A DNA stretch of 64,000 nt from Rhodococcus sp. W8901 (GCF_013348805.1 NZ_CP054690.1:5146001-5210000), one strand, 5' to 3'; numbered from the stretch's first letter, positions 25,978-33,656 are shown. A program made the numbers and translations. The notes: generated by a model from the letters alone, not told the origin.

Positions 25978-27176
25978 GCGTTCCCTCCCCGCGCACGTCG
26001 GGCGTCGAGGGCCGAGCCGAGCGTCATGATGCCCTCGTAGCAGCCGGGGTCGATGCCGGCGAGGTCCCGGATCCGGCCCAGCCGGTTGTTGACGGTGTTG
26101 GGATGCACCCCGAGGGCGTGCGCGGTCCGGGCCCGATCGAGATCGTGGTGAAGGTAGGCGTCCAGGGTCTCCAACAGCTCGGGGTACGGATCGAGCGGCA
26201 GCAGCCGGTCCGCCAGGTACTGCTGCCCGGCGGTGGGCCGGGACAGCTGGAACGGCAACGCCAGATCCTTCAGCTGGTACACGCCGGGTCCACGACCCAT
26301 ACGCGACGCCAGCTCGAGGAGTTCACGGGCCAGTCCCCCCGATGCTTCCAAGCCCCCGCGCCCGGCGGGCTCGGTCACCGCCGCCGTCACCGGGGCGGCA
26401 GCGGTGTTCGACACTGCCGCCGCCAGTTCGACGGCCACGCGGTACCAGTCGGCGTCCGCGGCGGCCTTGCGAGGCACCAGAAGCGTCGCGCCGTCCACCT
26501 CGAGGATCGCGAGGATCGGCGGCGGCCCCCAGCCATCGATCACGCGCCGGGTCCGCGACTGATCGGACCATCGGCCGGGCGGATCCGGCGGTGGGCCACC
26601 ACGCCTGATCACGAGGACCGAATACTCGTCCGCCAACTCGATCCCGCACCAGCGGGCGGTGGGGTCGGCATCCTGCCCGGCCAGCAGCAGACGCGCGAGC
26701 AATTCCTTCGACGGCTGCTCGTCCCCCTCCAGTGCGATCCGCTCACTCTCGTAGGACTCGACGACGGCCCGCGTGACGACCTCCTGCAGGCGCAGCACCG
26801 CGGCCGCGATGTCGACCAGCGCCGCGGCCCGCTCCCCCGCCGCAGCGACACGGCACTCGTCGAGCAGGATGCGGCCGAAGCGGTGCCAGCTGTGGAGCAC
26901 CGCGGACAACGACGCGCCGTCGGCCGCGGCCTGCACCGCGCCCTCCCGGACCGGCCGTAGCTCGTCCGCCGTGAATGTCCGGTTCTCCCGGATTGCCCGG
27001 GCCGCCAGCGCGAAGAATCGACGGGTGCTGCGCTGCAACAGTTCCGGATGTCGCGAAGCGGGAACAACGGGTCGGTCACCCTGTTCGAGTGCAACGAACC
27101 TGACGTCCAATCTGTCCAGGATCGCGATCACCGCGGCGTCGGGCGAATATCGAGTCAGCTCGCCCTCGGACGGCAT
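25974..27176 (-). CDS. PucR/CdaR-type helix-turn-helix regulator
   Basis: A 400-residue regulator with an N-terminal RsbT/GGDEF-like sensor region and the C-terminal PucR HTH (LDAYLHHDLDRARTAHALGV, HPNTVNNRLGRIRDLAG). ATG 27176 is chosen because the upstream extension lacks homologous character. The ribosome site is weak. The target is unknown. It is tail-to-tail with DUF5313 and may be autoregulated. Confidence 0.85.
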   Translation of the reverse strand: MPSEGELTRYSPDAAVIAILDRLDVRFVALEQGDRPVVPASRHPELLQRSTRRFFALAARAIRENRTFTADELRPVREGAVQAAADGASLSAVLHSWHRFGRILLDECRVAAAGERAAALVDIAAAVLRLQEVVTRAVVESYESERIALEGDEQPSKELLARLLLAGQDADPTARWCGIELADEYSVLVIRRGGPPPDPPGRWSDQSRTRRVIDGWGPPPILAILEVDGATLLVPRKAAADADWYRVAVELAAAVSNTAAAPVTAAVTEPAGRGGLEASGGLARELLELASRMGRGPGVYQLKDLALPFQLSRPTAGQQYLADRLLPLDPYPELLETLDAYLHHDLDRARTAHALGVHPNTVNNRLGRIRDLAGIDPGCYEGIMTLGSALDARRARGGNA

Positions 27177-27307
27177 GCCCGGAACGATACGCCGCACCCG
27201 CGCCGACCGCGGCAGATCGGACGGGCCGGTCCGGATGCCACACCTGAAGGCCGACGCTCCGGCAGCCACCGAAACTCGTTCGAACACGTGGCTCAGTGCC
27301 CTGATCG

Positions 27308-28015
27308 CTACCGCGAATGCCGCGTCTGGTCGAGCATGGCGAGGTAGGTGTCGAGCTGGGCCGCGCTGGTGAGAAGGTTACGACTGCGCGCGGTCAGCCG
27401 GTCCTGCCAGGAGTCGAGGAAGGCGCTCAACGCGGCCGCACCGCCGGCCTCGCGCAGCGACGCGATGAACTGAGCGACCTGAGGCAGCAGATACCCGCCT
27501 CGGCGCAGCTGTCGTGCGATCTCGGCGTCGCGCACACAGTCCGGCCCGTAGTGGCGATAGCCCGTTGCGCGGTCGCGTTCGGGGCGCAGGATGCCGTGGG
27601 TCTCCCAGGTGCGCAGCGTCGCCGGATGCACGCCGAGCCGGCGTGCGAGTTCACCCACGGTCAGCGGTGAGCCGTGGGCAGGGGCCGGCGTCGTGACGGA
27701 CAGGCCGCCCAGCGCCGCCTCGACCTCGGTGCGGGTATCGCGTTCGGCAAGCAGCGCGACGTGCGCGGCGTCGATGAGCCGGTAGACGGACTCCGTGTCA
27801 CCACGGTTGGTCGCGCGCATGATGTCCATCGCCTGCTGATGCCCGTGGCCGCCGCGCAACGCGAGGAAGGCGCGTAGAGCCTGCGCATGCAGGGGCGTGT
27901 AGCGCCGATACCCGGCCTCGCTGCGCTCGGTCGGCGGGAGGACGCCCGCGTCGTCGTAGTTGCGGATCGCCTGGGCGGACAACCCGTGTTCCCGGGCGAG
28001 ATCGATGGGTCGCAG
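27308..28015 (-). CDS. Double-MerR regulator (TioE type) with apparent CTG start
   Basis: The protein has two MerR DNA-binding regions: IDLAREHGLSAQAIRNYDDA at the N-terminus and LTVGELARRLGVHPATLRTW in the middle. A complete first helix-turn-helix requires starting at CTG 28015, which has a perfect GGAGGT 7 bp upstream. The only other nearby start, TTG 27982, would cut into the recognition helix. Length is 235 residues. The gene diverges from the erythromycin-esterase-like gene, which it probably regulates; TioE-like proteins control resistance functions. Confidence 0.82.
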   Translation of the reverse strand: MRPIDLAREHGLSAQAIRNYDDAGVLPPTERSEAGYRRYTPLHAQALRAFLALRGGHGHQQAMDIMRATNRGDTESVYRLIDAAHVALLAERDTRTEVEAALGGLSVTTPAPAHGSPLTVGELARRLGVHPATLRTWETHGILRPERDRATGYRHYGPDCVRDAEIARQLRRGGYLLPQVAQFIASLREAGGAAALSAFLDSWQDRLTARSRNLLTSAAQLDTYLAMLDQTRHSR

Positions 28016-28127
28016 TGTGTACCTCCGTTTGAGGCTTTGAGCTCTCGGTGCCAGGGAAAACTTGGGAAAGCTTCACCCGATTCTTCAGCGATAGCGTCGA
28101 GGGTAGTTCTTTCCGGAAGGAATATTC

Positions 28128-29346
28128 ATGTCCACAGCCACATCGCTCCTCGCCATCGGCCGCGAAGTCGACGACGCGGAGAGCCTGGGCCGCGCCGTCG
28201 ACGAACTGCTCGCCTCGCGGGCCGAGCCGCCGACCCTGCTCGCTCTCGGCGAGCCCACACACGGGATCGAGGCGTTCCCGTTGCTGCGCAACGAAATCCT
28301 CCGTCATCTCGTCGAACGGGGATACCGGTCGATCGTGTTGGAGACCGATTTCTTTGCCGCGGCCGCTGTCGACGACTACGTGACCGGAGGCCCGGCAGAG
28401 CTGGACACGGTGCTCGCGACTGGGTTCAGCCACGGGTTCGGCGCGGTGCCGGGGAAACCGCGAACTCGTCGAATGGCTCCGCGAGCACAACGCCGGCCGC
28501 GCACCGCAGGATCAGGTTCGCTTCCACGGCTTCGATGCGCCGTTGGAGTTCTCCGGCGCACCGAGCCCGCGACGTGCACTGTCCTCGGCCGTCGAGTACC
28601 TACCGGGCGCACTGCGGCCCGAATCGGTCCGTGACCTCGACGCCCTGCTCGGCGAGGACACGGATTGGACCAATCCGGCGGCCATGTTCGACGCGGCAGC
28701 GTCCATCGGCGACTCCGACCGCGCTCGCGCCCTGCGCATCGTCGCCGACGACGTCGCCAGCGCGCTGCACCGCGCGGCACCCGGCCTGCGTCGCGCCGAC
28801 CCGGCCGGCTACGACCACACCGTCGCGCACGCGCGCACCGCCCAGGGCCTGCTGCGCTATCACGCGGCCATGGCGCGCCCCGCAGACGATCGCATCGCGA
28901 CCCTGCTCAGCCTGCGCGCGGCGATGATGGCCGAGAACCTGCTCGCGCTCGTCGCCCAGGAGCGGCACCGCGGGCCGAGCCTGGTGTTCGCACACAACGC
29001 ACTCCTGCAGCGTGCGCAGTCCGACGTGCCGGTTGGGAAGGTCGGCGTGAACTGTTGCAGCGCAGGAGAACTCATCGACCTCACTCTCAGCGAGCACTAC
29101 ATGTTCCTGGCGACCGACGGCAGTCCCCACAGCGATCCGGGAACCCTGCAGGGCGCACTGGCCGAAGCGACCACGCGGCGCGCCCTCTTCCCGGCACCAG
29201 CCCTGCGCGCCACGCTTCCGGCAGCGATCGGCACCGGCGAACCGATCGTGCCCGGGCACATCCCGCTCAGCCCGGCAGACACGGACGGCGCCGATGCGGT
29301 CATCTTCATCGCCGACACCGACGGAAAACAGCATCGGTACTGGTAG
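28128..29346 (+). pseudogene. Erythromycin-esterase family protein, single frameshift
   Basis: Codons 1-108 encode the family N-terminus (LALGEPTHGIEAFPLLRNEI, GYRSIVLETDF). A GGGG run at 28451-28454 then shifts the frame by one; reading with GGG continues exactly as the family requires (NRELVEWLREHN, RFHGFDAPLEFSG, VFAHNALLQR) to the stop at 29346. Joined, the protein is about 405 residues, normal for this metal-independent hydrolase family. It is either a recent pseudogene or a homopolymer sequencing error. It is divergent from the MerR regulator. Confidence 0.85.
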
Positions 29347-29358
29347 CCAGTACCGATG
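29332..29358 (+). terminator. Hairpin overlapping the stop codon of the esterase-like gene
   Basis: CATCGGTACTGG-tag-CCAGTACCGATG: a 12-bp perfect stem whose loop is the gene's own TAG stop codon. There is no U-tract. Confidence 0.6.
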
Positions 29359-29731
29359 ACCGATGCCGAAGCGGATGCACAGCGGCCGGCATGGAACTAC
29401 TGGCGGGAAGGAGGAGCATTCGCGTGCCCTCACGCCGGGTGTCTTGCGTCAACTATTTGGCAGTCTCCCTCGCATGCTTCCGTTAGCGCGGCGCGCTCGC
29501 TCCCAAATCCCGTCGGCGACTTGACCCGACTGAACTCTCGGTGACCATCACTCTGTGGAAGATTGGGCTCATGCAAGGACACCGCCCTGCACTCATGGAA
29601 GCCGCTGCCCGATTCGCGGAGACGATTCCGTCCAGCTAGCCATTCTCGACAATCCGGCGAGACTCGCCATCACGAACGGAGCCTCGGTCCGATTCCGTCG
29701 GTCCGAACCATGCTTCAGTCGAGCACCGTGA
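29359..29731. other. Region without supported gene
   Basis: About 370 bp after the esterase-like gene and before the end of the leftward tiny-gene array. No tiny gene with ribosome site and family motif was found on either strand. Confidence 0.4.
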
Positions 29732-29833
29732 TCACGCACAAACGAGTCGAAAGTCCACTAGGCACGGATAGGTCGAGGCCAGCCACCGCAGGGTCTCGAA
29801 CGGCAACGGCAAGAACCAGAAGGTGTCACCCAT
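29732..29833 (-). CDS. Tiny Trp-rich peptide, type 1 (33 aa, MGDTFWF form)
   Basis: From ATG 29833 with GAGGAG upstream. The peptide begins MGDTFWFLPLPFETLRWLAS and ends with TYPCLVDF and a second Cys near the C-terminus. It is a near copy of the peptide at 34119-34226 in the opposite array (MGDTFWFLPFPDETLRWLAA, TYPCLVDFRRSC). Type 1 members share an aromatic N-terminal half, W-L near the middle and two Cys at the tail. It is too short for a folded enzyme; a membrane-active, signalling or structural role is possible. Function unknown. Confidence 0.65.
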   Translation of the reverse strand: MGDTFWFLPLPFETLRWLASTYPCLVDFRLVCA

Positions 29834-29963
29834 CGTCGAAGCTCCTCACGTGCAGGGCCAGCCCCTCAGCCAGCAGGGCGTTCTCCACGGCCCACTGACG
29901 CACCTCCGGGGAAAACAGAATGGCTGGCATCAGCCACACGAACCACGGCCAATCTCCGCCCAT
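29826..29963 (-). CDS. Tiny Trp-rich peptide, type 1 (WLMP form), probably frameshifted
   Basis: ATG 29963 follows GAGGTGATCGAC. The peptide starts MGGDWPWFVWLMPAILFSPE and continues VRQWAVENA, matching the partner at 34294-34404 (WWLMP, RNWVLENA). After ENA the family tail PCWLxGW-C appears in another frame (stop at 29846-29848), as if two C were lost from a C-run; in the present frame the peptide is 45 residues and lacks the Cys tail. Either decayed or a sequencing indel. Confidence 0.5.
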   Translation of the reverse strand: MGGDWPWFVWLMPAILFSPEVRQWAVENALLAEGLALHVRSFDDG

Positions 29964-29968
29964 GTCGA

Positions 29969-30055
29969 TCACCTCGTCAGTGTGGCGATGCCCCACAGCC
30001 AGAGCTGGTGGAGCGCGTCATACAGCCGGGGCGGCATTGTGGCGACGCCGGTCAC
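29969..30055 (-). CDS. Tiny peptide, type 3 (28 aa)
   Basis: GTG 30055 overlaps the stop of the preceding tiny gene (GTGA). The peptide ends LWLWGIATLTR, similar to LWLLGIPTALKDRS of the peptide at 34029-34112, which also starts inside the stop of a type 2 gene (ATGA). The shared position and coupling are the main support. Function unknown. Confidence 0.45.
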   Translation of the reverse strand: MTGVATMPPRLYDALHQLWLWGIATLTR

Positions 30056-30137
30056 CGGATCACTCCGATGGACAGGAGCCAGGAGACGGCCGCCCAGTAC
30101 AGCGGGTCGAACGGACCCAGAAACCGGGATCCAGCAT
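30052..30137 (-). pseudogene. Tiny hydrophobic peptide, type 2, one-base frameshift
   Basis: ATG 30137 follows a good AAGAGGTGAACC site. MLDPGFW is in one frame and the rest, GPFDPLYWAAVSWLLSIGVI, in the next. Restoring one G in the GGG run near 30116 gives FWGP followed by a single hydrophobic helix, the type 2 pattern (compare AFWGPVAGQVVYVLYLLGV at 33807-33893). Confidence 0.5.
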
Positions 30138-30163
30138 GGTTCACCTCTTGGTCGAGCGAAGGA

Positions 30164-30262
30164 TCAATTGCACCGGCCCCCGAGAGAGCACGGCAGCACG
30201 CTGATCAGCCACAGGCGCGCGTCGTCGGACAGGAAAGGTATGAACCAGATCCATGTATCCAA
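30164..30262 (-). CDS. Tiny Trp-rich peptide, type 1 (32 aa)
   Basis: TTG start at 30262 (or TTG 30271). The peptide reads DTWIWFIPFLSDDARLWLIS, then VLPCSLGGRCN and stop: the C-x-L-G-G-x-C tail of the type 1 family is intact. An AAAGG lies about 11 bases upstream. It sits in the middle of the leftward array. Confidence 0.55.
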   Translation of the reverse strand: MDTWIWFIPFLSDDARLWLISVLPCSLGGRCN

Positions 30263-30287
30263 GGGGATCAATGCCTTTCGTTTCGGA

Positions 30288-30420
30288 TCAGACGGTCCAG
30301 TCGTCCAGACAAGTCGCGAGATCCCAGAGCTGGCACGGCGTGACCGCGCGTAGCCCTTTCCCGCCACGCCGGGGGCCAGTCCATCGTCCACCACCACAAC
30401 TGCAGGTTGAGCACGATCAT
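30288..30420 (-). pseudogene. Tiny Trp-rich peptide, type 1, one-base frameshift
   Basis: ATG 30420 (or GTG 30414 with GAAGGGG upstream) opens LNLQLWWWTMDWPPAWRE; the tail LRAVTPCQLWDLATC lies one frame away. One extra base in GGGAAAGGG near 30357 explains it, and removing it leaves exactly 8 residues between the central Trp and Pro-Cys, as in the peptide at 31060-31155. Confidence 0.45.
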
Positions 30421-30480
30421 CCCCTTCGATATCCAGCGGTAACCTCCCGCCGGGCCGCCCCGAACCGGCGGGGCCATCGC

Positions 30481-30927
30481 CTACGGAACGTCGACGGTTG
30501 CGAAGCCCGGTGTGGTCGTGCCAGGTTCGGGTATGACGGTGACGACGACCTGCCCGGTCCCGGTCGGCAGGATTGCCGCCGGGTAGCCGTACTGGGCGAC
30601 CGACATCCGGGCGGAGCCGGCAGCTCCGCTCGACAGGTTCAGCCAGTGCACGTCGCCCAGGATTTGGCAGTGACCAGCTCCAGGCTCGCCGGTCACCTCG
30701 CGACCGCCTTCCGTCGGGCCGGTGATCGTCACCGTCCCAGGCTGCTCCCCGACCACGGCCTCACAGCGGACCCGGGGAGCGTCGAAGCTGCCGTTCGGGT
30801 TCCCGAACGGCGCCGGGTTGATCTGGAACGGAACAGTGACCGCAGCGGAAGCGACAGCCGCCGGCACCAGGACCGAACCCGCCACAATCGCAGCACACAC
30901 AACCGATCGGCGAACGAAGTCGATCAT
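30481..30927 (-). CDS. Exported 148-aa protein within tiny-peptide array
   Basis: ATG 30927 has GGAGGT 6 bp upstream and overlaps the stop of the tiny type 2 gene (ATGA). Residues 1-28 are a Sec signal peptide (VVCAAIVAGSVLVPAAVASA). The mature part, beginning near VTVPFQINPAP, is beta-rich with two Cys (about 55 and 87) that could form a disulfide, and has WLNLSSGAAGSARMS and GQVVVTVIPEPGT. Similar small exported proteins with a W-LNLSxGAxG-AR motif occur in mycolic-acid actinomycetes (from memory), role unknown. It probably acts in the cell envelope or outside it. Confidence 0.8.
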   Translation of the reverse strand: MIDFVRRSVVCAAIVAGSVLVPAAVASAAVTVPFQINPAPFGNPNGSFDAPRVRCEAVVGEQPGTVTITGPTEGGREVTGEPGAGHCQILGDVHWLNLSSGAAGSARMSVAQYGYPAAILPTGTGQVVVTVIPEPGTTTPGFATVDVP

Positions 30928-31043
30928 GGCAACCTCCAAGAACAGTCGCTGTCGTTCCCATGCCAGATCAGACCGAGGTTGTAGAGCAGGAAGACGAGCG
31001 TCATCAATGGGCCATAAAAAGCGAAATCCATTCCGAAGTTCAT
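30924..31043 (-). CDS. Tiny hydrophobic peptide, type 2 (39 aa), coupled to exported protein
   Basis: ATG 31043 follows AGGAGGTGAATTGA. The peptide MNFGMDFAFYGPLMTLVFLL, then YNLGLIW, is a single hydrophobic helix with the type 2 F-Y/W-G-P start, and a short polar tail. Its stop lies inside the start codon of the exported 148-aa protein, so translation of the two is coupled. The same leader (ribosome site then GAATTGAATG or GAGTTGAATG) precedes the type 2 gene at 33807. Confidence 0.65.
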   Translation of the reverse strand: MNFGMDFAFYGPLMTLVFLLYNLGLIWHGNDSDCSWRLP

Positions 31044-31059
31044 TCAATTCACCTCCTGC

Positions 31060-31155
31060 TCAGGGGCAGTACCCGCCCAACCAGCATGGGGCGTGCTGTG
31101 TAAGCCACTGTTGCCACTCAGGAGGGACTGGCCAGAACAGGAACCAGTTGTCCAT
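31060..31155 (-). CDS. Tiny Trp-rich peptide, type 1 (31 aa), intact
   Basis: ATG 31155 with TGGAGGTGCTCGACG upstream. The peptide MDNWFLFWPVPPEWQQWLTQ ends HAPCWLGGYCP. This is the clearest type 1 form: aromatic N-terminal half, Pro-Cys, then C-x-L-G-G-x-C-P at the very end. A type 2 gene follows 16 bp later, as in the opposite array. Confidence 0.7.
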   Translation of the reverse strand: MDNWFLFWPVPPEWQQWLTQHAPCWLGGYCP

Positions 31156-31208
31156 CGTCGAGCACCTCCAGTCTCAAGCAGCAGTTGTCCCGCCCGCGCG
31201 ATCACCCC

Positions 31209-31349
31209 TCAGAGCGGGTTCCACCAACCAACGAAGAGATTCCACTCGTACAACCCTGGCCAGCCCGAGTCCATCGGATTCGAGTAGTACAAATCTGGAA
31301 GTAGACCAATCACGACCGCCCCGTGCAGATACTTGGTGGGGCGTGTCAT
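31209..31349 (-). CDS. Tiny aromatic peptide at head of leftward array (46 aa)
   Basis: ATG 31349 after ACCAGGTAAC opens 46 codons ending GLYEWNLFVGWWNPL. It is rich in Trp and Tyr like its neighbours but lacks the Cys tail. An internal ATG at 31274 would give 21 residues. It is the first of the array in transcription order. Support is weaker than for the others. Confidence 0.4.
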   Translation of the reverse strand: MTRPTKYLHGAVVIGLLPDLYYSNPMDSGWPGLYEWNLFVGWWNPL

Positions 31350-31599
31350 GTTACCTGGTCAGGGCATCAAAAGGCCCCCAAGCCCGAAATCCGTGCACTC
31401 GCTTCAGTGCGCGGCACGATCGACGAACACGTCCTCAACGACGACCGGGACGGATCGGCTCTCATCCGACCTCGGAGGCACCCCACGTCCGACGCGTATC
31501 CCGCGTCGATCACTTCCGGACCGGATGGGCACTGCTCCAACACGACCGCCACACCCGACAACGCCGGATTGATCCGGACGCGTAGGGCCGTTCGGCGGG
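31350..31599. other. Upstream region of leftward array, no gene seen
   Basis: No recognisable frame. TTGGGGGCCTTTTGATGCCCTGA on the minus strand (31359-31381, in part) resembles the TTGGGCCTTTTGGGG start of type 2 genes and may be another degenerate copy. Confidence 0.3.
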
Positions 31600-31981
31600 G
31601 AGTGTCAGATTTCCGGTGGATCCGGTTCTGGCGCATCGGTTTAGTTCTCACTCGGGGTGATGCGGCCTTCGAACGTGATCGCGAAGGCGTTCAGGGCCGG
31701 CTTCCACCTCGCTGCCCATCGTGCTCTTCCCTTCCCCGTCGGGTCCAGGGCCCGGGTCGCCAGATACAGGCACTTGATCGCGGCTTGCTCGTTGGGGAAG
31801 TGCCCTCGAGCCCGGATCGCCCGCCGGTATCTCGCGTTGATGCTCTCGATCGCGTTGGTACTACATATGACTCGCCTGATCTCGAGGTCGTAGTCGAGGA
31901 AAGGCACGAACTCACTCCACGCGCTGCGCCACAGCTTGACGATCGCGGGATATCGCGGACCCCATTTTCCGGCGAACTCGT
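31600..31981 (-). mobile_element. IS256-family transposase C-terminal remnant
   Basis: From the IS3 junction at 31981 to the stop at 31641 the minus strand reads FAGKWGPRYPAIVKLWRSAW, FVPFLDYDLEIRRVICSTNA, ESINARYRRAIRARGHFPNE and TRALDPTGKGRARW, the conserved end of IS256/mutator transposases. The N-terminal two thirds are missing. GAGTGTCAGATTTCCGG near 31600 may be the element's old end. The adjacent IS3 element interrupts it. Confidence 0.85.
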
Positions 31982-32048
31982 TGACCTGCCCCAGGGTTTC
32001 TTACCCATTTCGGTGTGAAGATCGAGCCCTGCTGAGAGGCTGCGATCC

Positions 32049-32290
32049 ATGCCCCGACCGTATCCGCCGGAGTTCCGCTTCCGGGCCGTCGCACTCGTCC
32101 GCGCCGGCAAACCGATCACCACCGCTGCCACGGAGCTCGGCATCAGCGCCGGCGCGTTGCACAACTGGGTCCGCCAAGACCAGATCGACCGCGGCGAGCG
32201 CCCCGGGATCGCAACCCACGAGAGCGCGGCGCTGGCGAAGGCCAACAAGCGCATCCGGCAACTCGAGGCCGAGGTCGCCCCACCCCAAAA
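32049..32290 (+). pseudogene. IS3 orfA with shortened 3' end
   Basis: MPRPYPPEFRFRAVALVRAG, TTAATELGISAGALHNWVRQ and QLEAEVA form the helix-turn-helix DNA-binding part of OrfA. In complete relatives the leucine-zipper segment continues for a dozen or more residues before PPKG; here EAEVA is followed at once by PP, so part of the zipper is deleted. The frame then runs on out of family to 32627. Confidence 0.65.
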
Positions 32291-32301
32291 GGGTTCACCC
32301 G

Positions 32302-33162
32302 GTGATCGATTCGCTCGTCGACGCCGGACACCCGGTCAAGGTCTGTTGCCGTCTGCTCGGGGTCAGCAGCCCCGGTTACTACATGTACAAGACCCGCCCG
32401 ATGTCACCGACGCGGATGCGCCGCCAGTGGCTCACCGGCTTGATCAAGGAGGTACACGACGCCTCGCGCCAGACCTACGGATCCCGGCGCGTGCACGCCG
32501 AACTGACCCGTGGCATGGGCATCGTGGTCAGCGAAAACCTGGTCGCCGAGCTGATGAGGCTCGCCGGCATCGCCGGCCTACCCGGTCCGGCCAAGGTCAA
32601 GCGCTTGAAGGGCGTCGCGACAGCTGACGATCTCGTGCATCGGAAGTTCCACCGACTGTCGCCAAATGAGTTGTGGGTCACCGACATCACTGAGCATCCC
32701 ACGCGCGAGGGCAAGGTGTACTGCTACGCGGTGATGGACACCTTCTCCCGCAAGATCGTCGGCTGGTCGATCGACAACTGCCAGGACTCCACCCTGGTCG
32801 TCAATGCGCTCGGCATGGCCATCAAGAACCGCACACCGCCACCCGGCGGGATCGTGCACGCCGACCACGGGGTCCAATTCACCTCGTGGGCTTTCACAAA
32901 CAAGATCCGCTCCGCCGGTCTGATGCCCTCGTTCGGCACCATCGGCGATGGATACGACAACGCGATGATGGAATCGTTCTGGTCGTCGATGCAGATCGAG
33001 CTCCTGAACCGGAAGAAATGGCGCACTCGGCTCGATCTGGCGAACGCGATCTTCGACTCCATCGAGATCTTCTACAACCGACAACGGCGGCACTCGCAGC
33101 TCGATTATGTGTCGCCGATCGAGTACGAACTATGCTTCGAGAACCCGTCCATCCCCGCCTGA
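32302..33162 (+). CDS. IS3-family transposase OrfB
   Basis: The 286-codon integrase part is intact: VKVCCRLLGVSSPGYYMYKT, TYGSRRVHAELTRGMGI and the DDE residues in WVTDIT, HADHGVQFTS and NAMMESFW. OrfB is normally made as an OrfAB fusion by frameshifting; GTG 32302 is the first independent start in frame. Activity depends on whether the shortened orfA still works. Confidence 0.85.
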   Translation: MIDSLVDAGHPVKVCCRLLGVSSPGYYMYKTRPMSPTRMRRQWLTGLIKEVHDASRQTYGSRRVHAELTRGMGIVVSENLVAELMRLAGIAGLPGPAKVKRLKGVATADDLVHRKFHRLSPNELWVTDITEHPTREGKVYCYAVMDTFSRKIVGWSIDNCQDSTLVVNALGMAIKNRTPPPGGIVHADHGVQFTSWAFTNKIRSAGLMPSFGTIGDGYDNAMMESFWSSMQIELLNRKKWRTRLDLANAIFDSIEIFYNRQRRHSQLDYVSPIEYELCFENPSIPA

Positions 33163-33207
33163 TCTTCACACTGCCGGGGTAACGAACCTTGGGGCAGGTC
33201 AACGAGT

Positions 33208-33656
33208 CGACCGAAGTGGGGGCAGTCCCCCTCGACGACACCCACGATTAGGTGTGCTCGCGGCAGGGATCCGAACACACCCACAAGCCCCAACGCAATT
33301 GTTTATGCAATTTCATTCACAATTCTGTATGCCAAACAATTGGTGGACCCGCACGGGGAGAAAAGGCATTCCACACCCATATCCCCATGGGGGCCGGGGG
33401 CGGTATTCCTCGGTAATTCGGCCGATTGGCAAGGCGACCCGCGCCCTCCCTTTCCCTCTCTGCTTCAGAAAATCGCGTTGACCTGCGCGGTTAGGGGGTT
33501 GATCTGCGGTTTTGCTCAAAACCTCGTCAAGATCCTGTCGAAACAGGGGCTAACTGGGTGGTTCCGAACCGTTCCCAACGGCCGGATTCGGCGACGAATA
33601 TTCGGGCGGCTCGGCCAATTATTTGGACCTTCCGTTCGGCCGGGGTCTAGCCTGGC
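33208..33656. other. AT-richer upstream region of rightward array
   Basis: About 450 bp with noticeably lower GC than the surroundings and no convincing gene. It contains a 9-bp inverted repeat CAATTGTTT (33296-33304) / AAACAATTG (33334-33342). It likely carried the regulatory centre from which both arrays diverged before the IS elements entered. TTGGAC (33623) and TAGCCT (33648) could form a promoter, with an untypically long 19-bp spacer. Confidence 0.45.
33296..33342. promoter_or_regulatory. 9-bp inverted repeat at centre of divergent arrays
   Basis: CAATTGTTT and AAACAATTG, 29 bp apart, in the AT-rich stretch ahead of the rightward array. A dimeric regulator site is plausible; no regulator gene is adjacent. 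Confidence 0.4.

Larger units (their letters stand above)
31976..33207 (+). mobile_element. IS3-family insertion sequence
   Basis: An element of about 1.22 kb. Left end CTCGTTGACCTGCCCCA plus GGTTTCTTACCC plus GTGTGAAGATC; right end is the imperfect inverse (GATCTTCACAC, GGGTAACGAACC, TGGGGCAGGTCAACGAG). The exact edges are uncertain: TGACC ends at 31982 and 33201 are typical, but the inverted match extends 6 bp further on both sides. No direct target repeat is evident. It carries orfA and orfB on the plus strand and sits between the two divergent tiny-gene arrays. Confidence 0.8.

Noticed and set aside
28440-28470. Programmed ribosomal frameshift in the esterase-like gene
   Set aside because: No slippery heptamer with downstream structure is apparent and the family is not known to use frameshifting; a simple one-base indel explains it.
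33107-33481. 124-codon frame entering the AT-rich region right of the IS3 element
   Set aside because: Begins inside orfB in another frame; no ribosome site or motif; composition fits noncoding DNA.
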